This document shows positions 1-9,153 of a DNA stretch of 64,000 nt, piece after piece. A program made the translations under genes and the position numbers. Source of the DNA: Micromonospora sp. HM5-17 (lineage in GTDB: Bacteria; Actinomycetota; Actinomycetes; Mycobacteriales; Micromonosporaceae); NCBI RefSeq assembly GCF_003762835.1, contig NZ_RJWA01000002.1:124001-188000 (forward strand), given 5' to 3'. The notes under the pieces were generated by a model that had not been told where the DNA came from, did not search any database, and worked only from the letters and a program-made list of their open reading frames with translations. Position 1 is the stretch's first letter. The number at the start of each line of letters is the position of its first letter.

Positions 1-1
1 C

Positions 2-817
2 GCCTACACCAGCCTGTTCAAGTGGAACGGCTTCGGCGGACTGCCGACCGACTTCATCGGCCTAGACAACTACCGCCGGATGCTGGCCGACGAGATCTTC
101 CTCGGCGACCTGTGGCGGGGCTTCATCCTGGTGGTGCTCTCGCTCGGCGTCCAACTGCCGATCGCGCTGGCGCTCGCGCTGCTGCTCAACCAGAAGATCC
201 GGTTCCGGGCGGTGTACCGGGTGATGTTCTTCGCCCCGTACGTCCTCTCCGAGGTCATCACGGCCGTCCTCTTCACGATGGTGCTCTCCCCGGAGGTCGG
301 CCTCGCCAACGAGGTGCTCCGGGCCGTCGGCATGGACAACCTGGCCGCCGAGTGGCTCTCCGACCCCGACACCGTGTTGTACGCGGTCTTCGTGGTGATC
401 ACGTGGAAGTACTTCGGCTTCTACATGATCCTGTTCCTCGCCGCCCGGCAGGGCATCCCGGCGGAGCTCATCGAGGCGGCCTCCGTGGACGGCGCCGACT
501 CCTGGCGGGTCTTCCGGCACGTGACCCTGCCGCTGCTCGGCCCGACCATCCGGATCGCGATCTTCCTGTCGATCATCGGCACGATCCAGCTCTTCGACGC
601 GGTCTGGGTCCTGACCGGCGGCGGGCCGGTGAACGCGTCCGAGACGATGGCCATCACCATGTTCCAGTACGGCTTCCGCCGCTTCGAGGTCGGCTACGGC
701 ACGGCGATCAGCATGGCGATGTTCATCATCAGTCTCGTCTTCGCACTGCTGTACCAGCGGTTCGTGCTGCGCCGCGACATGGAGGGGGCGATCACCGTGG
801 CAAAGGGTCGATCATGA
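2..817 (+). CDS. Sugar ABC transporter permease, MalF/UgpA type (5' partial)
   Basis: The reading frame enters from the window edge (first complete codon at 2), so the N-terminus is missing; 271 residues are visible. It is hydrophobic with several membrane segments and carries the inner-membrane permease EAA loop (EAASVDGADSWRVF, about 100 residues before the end), which docks onto the ATPase subunit. This is the binding-protein-dependent transport permease family that forms a heterodimer with a MalG-like partner. The next gene starts inside its stop codon (ATGA), so the two are translationally coupled. Substrate cannot be read from the sequence; the binding protein should lie upstream, outside the window. 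Confidence 0.92.
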   Translation, partial: AYTSLFKWNGFGGLPTDFIGLDNYRRMLADEIFLGDLWRGFILVVLSLGVQLPIALALALLLNQKIRFRAVYRVMFFAPYVLSEVITAVLFTMVLSPEVGLANEVLRAVGMDNLAAEWLSDPDTVLYAVFVVITWKYFGFYMILFLAARQGIPAELIEAASVDGADSWRVFRHVTLPLLGPTIRIAIFLSIIGTIQLFDAVWVLTGGGPVNASETMAITMFQYGFRRFEVGYGTAISMAMFIISLVFALLYQRFVLRRDMEGAITVAKGRS

Positions 818-1698
818 GCGGGCCGGGTACGCTCGCCCGACGTGACGCGGCGGCCCGCCGGACCGGGCGCCGGGGCCGCAGCCCGGTCGTCTCCGCGCTG
901 CTGCACCTGACCTGCATCACCATCGGCGCCTTCATCGTGGTGCCGATCATCTATGGCGTGCTGGGCGGGTTCAAGGACAACGGCCAGCTCGCCCAGAACC
1001 CGTTCGGGCTGCCCGATCCCTGGGTGACCTCCAACTACACCGACATCTTCGTGTCGGCGTCGTTCTGGCGGCAACTGGGCAACAGCCTGCTCATCGCGGT
1101 GGCCACCACCGTGCTGGTGGTCGGGGTGTCGGCGATGGCGGCGTACGTCTTCGCCCGGTTCGCCTTCCGGGGCCGCGAGTTCTTCTTCACGCTCTTCGCG
1201 ATGGGGCTGATGTTCCCGTTCGCGGTCGCGATCCTGCCGCTGTTCGTCCTGCTCCGGGCGATGGGGTTGCTGGACAACCCGCTCGGGGTGATCCTGCCGC
1301 AGGCTGCCTTCGGCCTACCGGTCACGATCATCGTCCTGCGGGGCTTCTTCCGGGAGATCCCCCGGGAGATCGAGGAGGCGGCGACGGTCGACGGGTGTAG
1401 TCCCTTCGGCTTCTTCTGGAAAATCCTGCTCCCGATGGCCCGGCCCGCGCTGGCGACCGTCTCGGTGCTGGCCATCGTGGCGAGCTGGAACAACTTCATG
1501 CTGCCCCTGGTGATCTTCAACGACCAGAGCTGGTGGACCCTGCCGCTCGGCGTGCAGCAGTTCCAGGGCCAGTACGCCAGCGACACGGCGCGGATCCTCG
1601 CGTACGTCGTGGTGGCGATGATCCCCGCGCTGGCGCTCTACGCGGTCGCCGAACGCCAGCTCATCGGCGGTCTGACCGCCGGTGCGACGAAGGGCTGA
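814..1698 (+). CDS. Sugar ABC transporter permease, MalG/UgpE type
   Basis: This 294-residue permease pairs with the preceding one in a carbohydrate importer. The basic N-terminus (positive-inside) is followed by about six hydrophobic segments and the EAA loop [16 protein letters not shown] near residues 187-202. The ATG at 814 overlaps the upstream TGA by four bases (ATGA), which fixes the start. Family length is usually 270-300 residues, so it is complete. No ATPase gene follows; in actinobacteria such systems often share a distant MsiK-type ATPase, so this is expected rather than odd. Confidence 0.92.
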   Translation: MSGPGTLARRDAAARRTGRRGRSPVVSALLHLTCITIGAFIVVPIIYGVLGGFKDNGQLAQNPFGLPDPWVTSNYTDIFVSASFWRQLGNSLLIAVATTVLVVGVSAMAAYVFARFAFRGREFFFTLFAMGLMFPFAVAILPLFVLLRAMGLLDNPLGVILPQAAFGLPVTIIVLRGFFREIPREIEEAATVDGCSPFGFFWKILLPMARPALATVSVLAIVASWNNFMLPLVIFNDQSWWTLPLGVQQFQGQYASDTARILAYVVVAMIPALALYAVAERQLIGGLTAGATKG

Positions 1699-2072
1699 GG
1701 CGGCGGGCCGGCCCCGCCGCCGTCGCCCGCCCGGGTGGGCCCACCGGGGGTGCCGCGGGCGCACGCTGTCGGCGCCGTCACGGTGGGCCCACGCACACCC
1801 CGGCGACCGGTGTGCCCGCCCGGGTCGCTGCGGGGCGCCGTGCCGGCCCGGCCCGGTCCGGCACGGCGGGTTTGCCTGGTCCGGTGGCAAGGAACCCAGC
1901 CGCGTCTGGCACAATGGGTCGCTGGTATCCGGCGCACGTCCGGCGCCCTCTACCCGGGCGTGCCGCCAGTCCGTCGAGCAGTCCCCGGCTCAACCCCACT
2001 GCGCCGGTCGGCTCTCGCCCGCGCACCGCCCGCCATCGGGATGGTGGACATCGCAACAGGAGCGAACACACT
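1699..2072 (+). other. Intergenic region upstream of rpsP
   Basis: No gene seen in these 374 bases; the overlapping open frames are compositionally shadow-like. It separates the sugar permeases from the ribosomal operon and should hold the rpsP promoter. A weak -10-like CACAAT lies at 1910-1915, without a convincing -35. A ribosome binding site (AGGAGCG) lies just before the rpsP GTG. Confidence 0.5.
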
Positions 2073-2525
2073 GTGGCCGTAAAGATCCGGCTTTTGCGGA
2101 TGGGTAAGATCCGCAACCCGCAGTACCGTATCGTCGTCGCCGACTCGCGCACGAAGCGCGATGGTCGGGCGATCGAGTTCGTCGGGATTTACCAGCCGAA
2201 GGAGGACCCTTCGGTCATCGAGGTCAAGTCGGACCGGGTGCAGTACTGGCTCTCCGTCGGCGCCCAGCCGAGCGAGGCTGTCCAGCGGCTGCTGGAGAAA
2301 ACCGGCGACTGGCAGAAGTTCAAGGGCCTCCCGCCCCCGCCGCCGCTGCTGAAGGCGCCCGAGCGGACCGACCGTAAGGCAATCTACGAGGCCGAGGCCA
2401 AGGCGGCCGCCGGGCTCGCCGAGTCGTCGGCCGCCAAGCCGTCGAAGAAGGCGGCCCGGCCGGCGCAGGCCGAGGAGGCGAAGACCGAGGAGCAGGCCGG
2501 TGCGGACTCCGGCGAGCAGGCCTGA
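2073..2525 (+). CDS. rpsP: 30S ribosomal protein bS16
   Basis: Small-subunit protein bS16. The start is the GTG at 2073 preceded by an ACAGGAGCGAA ribosome binding site; the protein begins [20 protein letters not shown], the classic bS16 N-terminus. The conserved core fills about the first 85 residues, followed by an Ala/Lys/Glu-rich tail to residue 150. The tail is longer than in E. coli (82 residues) but usual in actinobacteria. First gene of the conserved rpsP-KH-rimM-trmD-rplS cluster; the next gene begins one base after the stop. Confidence 0.97.
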   Translation: MAVKIRLLRMGKIRNPQYRIVVADSRTKRDGRAIEFVGIYQPKEDPSVIEVKSDRVQYWLSVGAQPSEAVQRLLEKTGDWQKFKGLPPPPPLLKAPERTDRKAIYEAEAKAAAGLAESSAAKPSKKAARPAQAEEAKTEEQAGADSGEQA

Positions 2526-2526
2526 C

Positions 2527-2760
2527 GTGCCCCTCCGGCCGGCGCTCGAGCACCTGGTCAAGGGGATCGTCGACCACCCGGAGGACGTACGGGTCCGGCT
2601 GGTCGACTCCCGCCGGGGCAAGCGTCTGGAGGTCCGCGTCCACCCCGATGACCTGGGGACGGTGATCGGCCGCTCCGGCCGGACCGCGAAGGCGCTGCGC
2701 CAGGTGATCGGCTCGATCGGTGGGCGTGGCGTCCGGGTCGACATCGTCGACTCGTACTGA
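2527..2760 (+). CDS. KH-domain RNA-binding protein (KhpA-like)
   Basis: A 77-residue protein consisting of one KH domain with the GxxG loop (VIGRSGRTAK). KhpA proteins bind RNA, usually as a dimer with KhpB/Jag, and are encoded between rpsP and rimM in actinobacteria, exactly as here. I chose GTG 2527 (PLRPALEHLVKG follows), one base after the rpsP stop, over an in-frame GTG at 2500, because family members start with this sequence. Confidence 0.93.
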   Translation: MPLRPALEHLVKGIVDHPEDVRVRLVDSRRGKRLEVRVHPDDLGTVIGRSGRTAKALRQVIGSIGGRGVRVDIVDSY

Positions 2761-2763
2761 CGG

Positions 2764-3330
2764 GTGGTCATGCTCCTCATCGTCGGGCGGATCGGCCGTC
2801 CGCACGGTATCCGCGGCGAGGTCACCGTGGAGGTGCGGACCGACGATCCCGAGGCGCGGTTCGCCGCCGGGTCGGTGCTGCGTACCGACCCGGCGGAGCG
2901 TCCGGCCGGGGCGCCACCGGTGACCCCCCACGGCGAGCTGTTCCGGGTCCCCGAGCGGCTCACCGTGGAGGCGACCCGCTGGCACCAGGGGCGGCTGCTG
3001 GTCACCTTCGAGGGGATCTACGACCGCAACCTGGCGGAGGCGCTACGCGACACCCTGCTCCTGGTCGACAGCGCCGAGCTGCCGGCGCCGGAGGACCCGG
3101 ACGAGTTCAACGACCACCAGCTCATCGGCCTCGTCGCGGTCACCCCGACCGGCGAGACGCTCGGCGAGGTTGCCCGGATCGACCACGCCCCCGCCTCCGA
3201 CCTGCTGGTGCTGCGCCGTCCGGGCGGGCGTACGGCGTTGATCCCGTTCGTCAAGGCGATCGTTCCCGAGGTGGACCTGCCCGGTCGTCGCGTGGTGGTG
3301 GACCCGCCCGGGGGGCTGCTGGACCTGTGA
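2764..3330 (+). CDS. rimM: Ribosome maturation factor RimM
   Basis: 16S rRNA processing factor that binds uS19 during 30S assembly. The N-terminal barrel motif [14 protein letters not shown] and the C-terminal PRC barrel (DHQLIGL..., [14 protein letters not shown]) are both present; 188 residues is about the normal length. The start may be GTG 2764 or ATG 2770; the second gives [13 protein letters not shown], the more usual N-terminus, and neither has a clear ribosome binding site, suggesting coupling to the upstream KH gene three bases away. Confidence 0.95.
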   Translation: MVMLLIVGRIGRPHGIRGEVTVEVRTDDPEARFAAGSVLRTDPAERPAGAPPVTPHGELFRVPERLTVEATRWHQGRLLVTFEGIYDRNLAEALRDTLLLVDSAELPAPEDPDEFNDHQLIGLVAVTPTGETLGEVARIDHAPASDLLVLRRPGGRTALIPFVKAIVPEVDLPGRRVVVDPPGGLLDL

Positions 3331-3406
3331 GCGGGGAGCCGGAGGCGGCCGACCCGAGCCGGTCCGCCGCCGGAGACGAGCCACCGGAGACGACAGGAGA
3401 GGCCCC

Positions 3407-4192
3407 GTGCCGCGGATGCGGGTCGACGTAGTCTCGATCTTTCCGGAGTACCTGGCTCCGCTGGAGCTGTCCCTGATCGGACGCGCGCGGACGGCGGGGG
3501 TCCTGGAGGTCGCCGTGCACGACCTCCGGCGCTGGACCCACGACGTGCACCGGACGGTCGACGACACCCCGTACGGGGGTGGGCCGGGGATGGTGATGCG
3601 GCCGGAGCCGTGGGGGGAGGCACTGGACGAGCTGGCCCCGGTCGGGACGGAGCCGGCGCCGCGATTGGTGGTGCCGACCCCGGCCGGAGTCCGGTTCACC
3701 CAGGCGATGGCGCACGAGCTGGCCGCCGAGCCCTGGATGATCTTCGCCTGCGGGCGGTACGAGGGGATCGACCAGCGGGTGTTGGACCACGCCGCCACCC
3801 GGATGCCGGTGACGGAGGTCTCGCTCGGTGACTACGTGCTCTTCGGCGGCGAGGTCGCGGTTTTGGCGATCATGGAGGCCGTGACCCGGCTCCTGCCCGG
3901 TGTGCTGGGCAACGCCGACTCGCTCGCCGAGGAGTCGCACGCCCACGGCCTGCTGGAGGCACCGGTCTACACGAAGCCGCCGACCTGGCGGGGGCACGAC
4001 GTTCCGGAGATCCTTCGCTCCGGGGACCACGGGCGGATCGCCCGCTGGCGGCGCGACCAGGCACTGCTCCGGACGGCCGCCCGCCGGCCGGACATGTTGG
4101 CCGCGCTGGCACCCGACGAGCTGGACAAAAAGGACGTGGAGCTCCTGGCCGGGGCCGGGTTTCAGCCCCCGGTCGGCGATATGGCAGAGTAG
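3407..4192 (+). CDS. trmD: tRNA (guanine37-N1)-methyltransferase
   Basis: Makes m1G37 in tRNAs with SAM. SPOUT-family hallmarks are visible: [13 protein letters not shown] at the N-terminus, YGGGPGMVM around residue 57, [13 protein letters not shown] and [11 protein letters not shown] in the trefoil-knot SAM site. Length 261 is normal for the actinobacterial form. The GTG at 3407 follows AGGAGAGG with four-base spacing, favouring it over the in-frame ATG at 3416. Between rimM and rplS as expected. Confidence 0.97.
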   Translation: MPRMRVDVVSIFPEYLAPLELSLIGRARTAGVLEVAVHDLRRWTHDVHRTVDDTPYGGGPGMVMRPEPWGEALDELAPVGTEPAPRLVVPTPAGVRFTQAMAHELAAEPWMIFACGRYEGIDQRVLDHAATRMPVTEVSLGDYVLFGGEVAVLAIMEAVTRLLPGVLGNADSLAEESHAHGLLEAPVYTKPPTWRGHDVPEILRSGDHGRIARWRRDQALLRTAARRPDMLAALAPDELDKKDVELLAGAGFQPPVGDMAE

Positions 4193-4328
4193 TGGGGTTG
4201 CCGCAGTCGTCCGTGCCCGCGGGCGGCTGCGAGGATCCCGCGCCGGCCCCCGCCGGGGCCGGCAGAAGATCAGAATCACCCATCCGCGCGCCGACACCGG
4301 TGCGCCGCGAGCCTTCGAGGATGCAGCG

Positions 4329-4685
4329 ATGAACATCCTGGACGCCATTGACGCTCAGTCGCAGCGGACCGATATCCCGGACTTCCGGGCAGGTGACACT
4401 GTCAAGGTGCACGCCCGGGTCGTCGAGGGCAACCGGTCCCGGGTCCAGGTCTTCGAGGGCGTCGTCATCCGGCGCCAGGGCGCGGGCCTGCGCGAGACCT
4501 TCACCGTCCGCAAGATCAGCTTTGGCGTCGGCGTGGAGCGGACCTACCCGATCAACAGCCCGGCGATCGACCGCATCGAGGTGGTGGTGCGGGGCGACGT
4601 ACGTCGGGCCAAGCTCTACTACCTCCGTGAGCTGCGCGGCAAGAAGGCCAAGATCAAGGAGCGCCGCGAGAAGCGGGCCAGCTGA
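4329..4685 (+). CDS. rplS: 50S ribosomal protein bL19
   Basis: A 118-residue large-subunit protein bL19 at the subunit interface. Conserved stretches include [31 protein letters not shown], the [10 protein letters not shown] segment and the basic C-terminus ([17 protein letters not shown]). ATG 4329 gives the family-typical N-terminus. The 136 bases after trmD hold no gene. Last gene of the rpsP cluster before the signal peptidases. Confidence 0.97.
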   Translation: MNILDAIDAQSQRTDIPDFRAGDTVKVHARVVEGNRSRVQVFEGVVIRRQGAGLRETFTVRKISFGVGVERTYPINSPAIDRIEVVVRGDVRRAKLYYLRELRGKKAKIKERREKRAS

Positions 4686-4690
4686 TCCCC

Positions 4691-4726
4691 GGCCACCGCG
4701 TCGACGTCGATCGCGGGGACGTGGCC
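4691..4726 (+). terminator. Possible terminator after rplS
   Basis: Nested inverted repeat just past the rplS stop: GGCCA (4691-4695) pairs with TGGCC (4722-4726), and CCGCG (4696-4700) with CGCGG (4712-4716). No U-tract, as is common in high-GC genomes. It fits an end of the ribosomal operon before lepB, but the stem is interrupted. Confidence 0.35.
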
Positions 4727-4915
4727 AGCGCGGCGGCGTACGGCATCACGGGGTGCCGTTCGGGGCCGGGCCGACTACGCTGGCTACACGGGCAGCAGCG
4801 ACTTCACGGCCCCGGCAGGAGTCGGGGCCGTGGCACACCCCCGCGCTACCGCTCGCGGTGCGCCGTCGTCGATGTGGTCCGGTGACGACGCGGTATCTCG
4901 GGACCGGGGAGAAGC

Positions 4916-5812
4916 GTGGTAGGTAGCGTGGACGAAGAGGACGATGTCGAGCCGTGGCGGCGTCGTCGGCCCCGACGAGCCCGCCGTACCCGTAAGCAGA
5001 TGCCGCTCTGGCAGGAGCTTCCCCTGCTGCTCGTCGTCGCCTTCTGCCTCGCCGTCCTGATCCGCACCTTCCTGCTGCAGGCCTTCTTCATCCCGTCGGG
5101 GTCCATGGAGGACACCCTGCTGATCGGGGACCGGGTTCTGGTCAACAAGATCGTGTACGACCTGCGGGACCCGGCGCGGGGTGAGATCGTCGTCTTCCGG
5201 GGTACCGCGGAGTGGACACCGCAGCTCACCGAGGATCCGGATCCGGGGTTCCTCGCGAAGCTGGGCCGGACCATCGGCGACCTCGTCGGGGTGAGCCGCC
5301 CGGGCGACAAGGATTTCATCAAGCGGGTCATCGGGCTCCCCGGGGACCGCGTCCGGTGCTGCGACGACCAGGGCCGGGTCACCGTGAACGGCGTGCCGCT
5401 CGACGAGCCGTACGTGCGGGAGAACTCCCCACTGGACGTTCCGCCGAACCGCGACGAGTGCCGTTCCCGCCGGTTCGACGAGGTCCTCGTGCCACCGGGT
5501 CAGCTCTTCGTGATGGGTGACCACCGGCTGGTGTCGCAGGATGCCCGCTGCCAGGGCACCGTGCCGATCGACAACGTCATCGGCCGCGCGTTCGTGATCG
5601 TGTGGCCGATGTCCCACTGGACGTCCCTGCCGGTGCCGGAGACCTTCGAGAACCTGCCGACGCCGACCGCCGCGCCCGCGCTGGGCGAGGCTCGGCCCGG
5701 TGCGTCACAGTTGGGAGATGCGGCCATTGCTATGCCAATCATGGGCTCTCTGCTCGTCACCGCGCGTTCTCGGCGATCGTTCCGTCCCCGGCGTCGTAGG
5801 CTCCTCCCGTGA
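4916..5812 (+). CDS. lepB: Type I signal peptidase (first of a tandem pair)
   Basis: Membrane-bound serine protease that removes signal peptides. An Arg-rich cytoplasmic N-terminus (residues 14-27) precedes one membrane anchor (about 35-54). The catalytic Ser63 sits in PSGSMEDTL and the general base Lys136 in DFIKRVIGLPGD; VMGDHR of box E is also present. After the last conserved box (WPMSHW) there is a Pro/Ala/Arg-rich tail. GTG 4916 has GGGGAG upstream; GTG 4928 is an alternative. The stop overlaps the next lepB by four bases (GTGA). Length 298 with a roughly 30-residue insert between boxes C and D distinguishes it from its neighbour. Confidence 0.94.
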   Translation: MVGSVDEEDDVEPWRRRRPRRARRTRKQMPLWQELPLLLVVAFCLAVLIRTFLLQAFFIPSGSMEDTLLIGDRVLVNKIVYDLRDPARGEIVVFRGTAEWTPQLTEDPDPGFLAKLGRTIGDLVGVSRPGDKDFIKRVIGLPGDRVRCCDDQGRVTVNGVPLDEPYVRENSPLDVPPNRDECRSRRFDEVLVPPGQLFVMGDHRLVSQDARCQGTVPIDNVIGRAFVIVWPMSHWTSLPVPETFENLPTPTAAPALGEARPGASQLGDAAIAMPIMGSLLVTARSRRSFRPRRRRLLP

Positions 5813-6450
5813 TTGACGAGCAGACCGACAAGCCGAAGCCGCGGAGCTCGTTCTGGCGGGAGCTACCCATCCTGCTGGGCGTGGCGATCCTCGTCGCCGT
5901 GCTGGTCCGGGCGTTCGTGCTGCAGACGTTCTACATTCCGTCGCCGTCGATGGAGCACACCCTCGACGTCTACGACCGCGTGCTCGTCAACAAGCTGGTC
6001 TACGACTTCCGGTCGCCGCGCCGGGGCGAGATCGTGGTCTTCAAGGCCCCGACCCAGTGGACCGGCAATCCGGAGGGCGAGGACTTCATCAAGCGGGTGA
6101 TCGGGGTCGGCGGTGACCGGGTGGTCTGCTGCGACGAGCAGAACCGGCTGATGATCAACGGGCAGCCGCTCGACGAGCCGTACATCTTCACGGAGAACGG
6201 GCAGCAGGACCCGCCGGCCGACACGGAGTTCGACATCACCGTCCCGCCGGGACGGCTGTGGGTGATGGGCGACCACCGCTCCGCCTCCGGGGACTCGCTT
6301 GAGCACTGGCAGAACAGCCAGCAGAACATCGAGGTCGCGACGATCCCGGAGGACGCCGTGGTGGGCCGGGCCTTCACCGTCTTCTGGCCCATCGGCCGGG
6401 CCACCTGGCTGTCGGTGCCGGACTCCTTCGACGCCATCCCGAACCCGTAG
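5809..6450 (+). CDS. lepB: Type I signal peptidase (second of a tandem pair)
   Basis: A 213-residue paralogue of the upstream gene: membrane anchor at about 20-38, catalytic Ser47 in IPSPSMEHTL, Lys95 in EDFIKRVIG, and VMGDHRSASGDS. It is more compact, without the insert seen in the first copy. The GTG start overlaps the upstream TGA (GTGA), so the two are coupled. Several signal peptidase genes in tandem are known in Streptomyces and other actinobacteria, where they share and divide the secretory load; which substrates each handles here is unknown. Confidence 0.94.
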   Translation: MIDEQTDKPKPRSSFWRELPILLGVAILVAVLVRAFVLQTFYIPSPSMEHTLDVYDRVLVNKLVYDFRSPRRGEIVVFKAPTQWTGNPEGEDFIKRVIGVGGDRVVCCDEQNRLMINGQPLDEPYIFTENGQQDPPADTEFDITVPPGRLWVMGDHRSASGDSLEHWQNSQQNIEVATIPEDAVVGRAFTVFWPIGRATWLSVPDSFDAIPNP

Positions 6451-6514
6451 GCACGGCCGGCGACGGGGTCACGGTGGGCGGTGACCCGGTCCCGGCCGGG
6501 ACTAGGCTGGTCGA

Positions 6515-6973
6515 ATGACCGTCTTCACCCCACGGCGGGCTGCCCGTGTGCTCCTGCTCGACAGCGAGAACCGGATTCTGATGTTCCGGGGGTGGGATCC
6601 GGCGCGGCCCGAGCATCGGTACTGGTTCACTCCCGGCGGCGGACTCGATCCGGACGAGGAGCCGGCGGTGGGGGCGGCCCGGGAACTGGCCGAGGAGACC
6701 GGGCTGCGGATCCCGCCGGATGAGATCGGCGAGCCGGTCTGGCGGGAGGTGACGGAGTTCTCCTTCGGAGGCCGGTGGTACCGCCAGGAGCAGCAGTTCT
6801 TCCTGGTGCGGGTCGACGCCTGGGAGGTGGACACCGCCGGGTTCGACGCGGTGGAGCGGGAGACGATCGACGTCCACCGGTGGTGGACGATGGAGGAGTT
6901 GGCGCGTACGACGGAGCGGGTCTATCCCACGGACCTGCCGGAGGTACTGCGCCGGGCGTTGGAGAGCGAGTAG
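6515..6973 (+). CDS. NUDIX hydrolase
   Basis: A 152-residue NUDIX-fold pyrophosphohydrolase. The full Nudix box G-x5-E-x7-REUxEExGU is visible at residues 42-64 (G42, E48, R56-E57, E60-E61). It hydrolyses a nucleoside-diphosphate-linked substrate using Mg2+, but the substrate cannot be told from the sequence. It ends three bases before the rnhB start, so is probably cotranscribed with it; this lepB-NUDIX-rnhB order recurs in the family. Confidence 0.93.
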   Translation: MTVFTPRRAARVLLLDSENRILMFRGWDPARPEHRYWFTPGGGLDPDEEPAVGAARELAEETGLRIPPDEIGEPVWREVTEFSFGGRWYRQEQQFFLVRVDAWEVDTAGFDAVERETIDVHRWWTMEELARTTERVYPTDLPEVLRRALESE

Positions 6974-6975
6974 TC

Positions 6976-7788
6976 GTGCTGACCCCACCCCGTACGGTGG
7001 TCCGCCGCGAGGGCGGCATCTATGCGATGGAGCGCGCGTTGCGGCGGCGCGGCTTCCGGTACGTCGCCGGGGCGGACGAGGCGGGCCGGGGCGCCTGCGC
7101 GGGCCCGCTGGTGGCGGCCGCGGCGGTGCTGCCGGAGGGGCGGCGTGGCGAGATCGACGGGCTGGCCGACTCCAAGCTGCTCACCCCGGCGGCCCGGGAG
7201 CGGGTCTACGCCGAGGTGGTCGAGCGGGCGCTCGCCCACGCCGTGGTGATCATCCCGGCGGCCGAGGTGGATCTCCGGGGCCTGCACGCCTGCAACCTGC
7301 TGGCCCTGCGCCGTGCGTTGGCCTCGCTCTCCGTCGCCCCCGAGTACGTGCTGACCGACGGCTTCGGCGTCGACGGGCTGGGTGTTCCCGGGCTCGCCGT
7401 CTGGAAGGGTGACCAGGTCGCGGCGTGCGTGGCGGCGGCGAGCGTGCTGGCCAAGGTCACCCGGGACCGGATCATGGTGGAACTGGACAGCCAGTATCCG
7501 GGGTACGGGTTCGCCGAACACAAGGGATACATCACCGCCGAACACACCGCCGCGCTGGAGCGGCAGGGGCCGTGCCCGGAGCACCGTTTCTCGTACGTCA
7601 ACGTCGCCACGGTCTCCGGACGGATCGATCATCCGCCCCGGGTCCGACGCCCGGCCCGGCTCGGGGGAATCGAGTCGATGGCGCGGTCCGGCCAGCCAGG
7701 GAGTACCGTCGGCGTGGCGTTGGGCGAGCGGCCTCGGCCGTCCGCCCCGGTGGGGGAAGATGTGGCCATGGAAGGCGGAGTGGGATGA
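6976..7788 (+). CDS. rnhB: Ribonuclease HII
   Basis: Removes RNA from RNA/DNA hybrids, including single ribonucleotides. The N-terminal catalytic motif GADEAGRGACAGPLV (Asp34, Glu35), ADSKLL, and GDQVAACVAAASVLAKVTRD and the KGY region are all present. GTG 6976 gives LTPPRTVVRRE, the actinobacterial N-terminus; upstream in-frame starts lie inside the NUDIX gene. 270 residues, with an extra C-terminal tail of about 50 residues past the core. The stop overlaps the DUF2469 ATG (ATGA). Confidence 0.95.
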   Translation: MLTPPRTVVRREGGIYAMERALRRRGFRYVAGADEAGRGACAGPLVAAAAVLPEGRRGEIDGLADSKLLTPAARERVYAEVVERALAHAVVIIPAAEVDLRGLHACNLLALRRALASLSVAPEYVLTDGFGVDGLGVPGLAVWKGDQVAACVAAASVLAKVTRDRIMVELDSQYPGYGFAEHKGYITAEHTAALERQGPCPEHRFSYVNVATVSGRIDHPPRVRRPARLGGIESMARSGQPGSTVGVALGERPRPSAPVGEDVAMEGGVG

Positions 7789-8108
7789 GCGCGGAAGATC
7801 TCGAGAAGTACGAGACCGAGATGGAGCTGCAGCTCTATCGGGAGTACCGCGACATCGTTCGCCAGTTCTCCTACGTCGTGGAGACGGAGCGGCGGTTCTA
7901 CCTGGCGAACCAGGTCGACCTGCACGTGCGGAACTCCGACGGCGAGGTCTACTTCGAGGTGGAGATGCACGACGCCTGGGTGTGGGACATGTACCGCCCT
8001 GCCCGCTTCGTGAAGAATGTCCGAGTGATGACGTTCAAGGACGTCAACGTCGAAGAGCTTGAGAAGCCGGACATCTCCCTTCCCACGGATACCGGCTTCG
8101 GCGCCTGA
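7785..8108 (+). CDS. DUF2469 domain-containing protein
   Basis: A 107-residue acidic protein beginning MSAEDLEKYETEMELQLYRE, highly conserved in actinobacteria next to rnhB. It starts inside the rnhB stop (ATGA). No catalytic motif is recognisable and the function is unknown; the strong conservation and coupling suggest a housekeeping role. Confidence 0.93.
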   Translation: MSAEDLEKYETEMELQLYREYRDIVRQFSYVVETERRFYLANQVDLHVRNSDGEVYFEVEMHDAWVWDMYRPARFVKNVRVMTFKDVNVEELEKPDISLPTDTGFGA

Positions 8109-8440
8109 TCGTTCTCCGCCGACGGCCGCGTTCCACCTGGCGGAACCGGATCCCGGGCCGCCCTGACCGGACCCGCCGGGTCGCCCCGCCGGCCGCCCGG
8201 GCCAGCCGCTCTCCGAGCGGATCCGCGCGAACGGCGAGCCGCCGCGGGTCCGATGACGCCTGGCCAGCCCCCGATCTCCCCGGCCACCCCGGCCAGCCGG
8301 TCGGACCTCGACCACGGCAACGGGCGCCCTATACCAGATCACCGGATCCTCCGGAGCGTTTTCCACAGGCGGGTCGGTTGTGCACAGGCGTCGGACCCGG
8401 CGGTTGCGGAGGCAGGCCGATCGGATGACGCTGCACCCCC
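8109..8440 (+). other. Intergenic region before the M23 peptidase
   Basis: No gene seen. Its notable content is the paired TCCACAG element at 8359-8388, described separately, about 52 bases before the M23 ATG. Confidence 0.5.
8359..8388 (+). promoter_or_regulatory. Paired TCCACAGG-N8 element upstream of M23 peptidase
   Basis: Two imperfect copies, TTTTCCACAGG (8359-8369) and TTGTGCACAGG (8378-8388), separated by exactly eight bases and lying 52 bases before the start. The same geometry and orientation occur upstream of comM and yraN in this window. Each half resembles the Streptomyces DnaA box (TTGTCCACA); whether DnaA or a dedicated regulator binds is not known. Confidence 0.5.
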
Positions 8441-9106
8441 ATGAGGGGGAGATCGGGCCGCCGGGTCGTGATTCCGGCGCTGTTGGTGTCGTCGTTGGTG
8501 CTGGTGCTGACCGCCGTCGTACCGGGCACGCCGTCGCGGGCCTGGCTGTCGCAGCCGTCGCCGGTCCCGGCCGGGTCGCCGCGAGACGTGCCGGCCCGCG
8601 GCGCACCCACCGCGAACGGCTTTCGGTGGCCCCTGGACGGGGTGCCCCGGGTGGTGCGACCGTTCGACCCTCCGCCCGAGCCCTGGCAGCGGGGGCACCG
8701 GGGCGTCGACCTCGCCGGGCCGGTCGGGGTGACGGTACGGGCCGCCGGCCCCGGCACCGTCCTCTTTGCCGGCATGATCGCCAACCGCCCGGTGGTCAGC
8801 GTCAGCCACCAAAACGGCCTGCGGACCACGTACGAGCCGGTGCGGCCGGTCGTCGCGGCCGGCGACCGGGTCGCGGCCGGCCAGCCGCTCGGCGTGCTCC
8901 TCGCGGGGCATCCCGGGTGCCTGGCCGGCCCACCTGCCTGCCTGCACTGGGGGCTGCGGCGCGGCGAGGAGTACCTCGACCCGCTCCTGCTGCTGGGCCT
9001 CGGCCGAGTCCGGTTGCTGCCGATCCCGCCCGGCAACGGAACCCGTCCGGCCGCACATCCTCGGCGGCCCGATGGTCCCGGCACAGCTCCCGCCCCGCGG
9101 GCATGA
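8441..9106 (+). CDS. Secreted M23 family metallopeptidase
   Basis: A 221-residue exported peptidoglycan hydrolase candidate. Signal peptide: basic MRGRSGRR then a hydrophobic segment to about residue 29. The LytM/M23 zinc motif is seen as HRGVDLAG (His86, Asp90) and HWG (His169), with the intervening VSHQNG histidine. A cysteine pair (160, 167) brackets the active-site loop. It is a single gene running towards the convergent aminotransferase. The promoter region carries a paired TCCACAG element shared with comM and yraN. Confidence 0.9.
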   Translation: MRGRSGRRVVIPALLVSSLVLVLTAVVPGTPSRAWLSQPSPVPAGSPRDVPARGAPTANGFRWPLDGVPRVVRPFDPPPEPWQRGHRGVDLAGPVGVTVRAAGPGTVLFAGMIANRPVVSVSHQNGLRTTYEPVRPVVAAGDRVAAGQPLGVLLAGHPGCLAGPPACLHWGLRRGEEYLDPLLLLGLGRVRLLPIPPGNGTRPAAHPRRPDGPGTAPAPRA

Positions 9107-9153
9107 CCCTGACCGGGCCGGCGTCCGGACCGGCCGGGTCCGGCTCGGGCGGA

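Noticed and set aside
22-1698. Long plus-strand frame reading upstream of the second permease
   Set aside because: Its first 264 codons are an out-of-frame shadow of the first permease; the real start is the ATG at 814 in the ATGA overlap.
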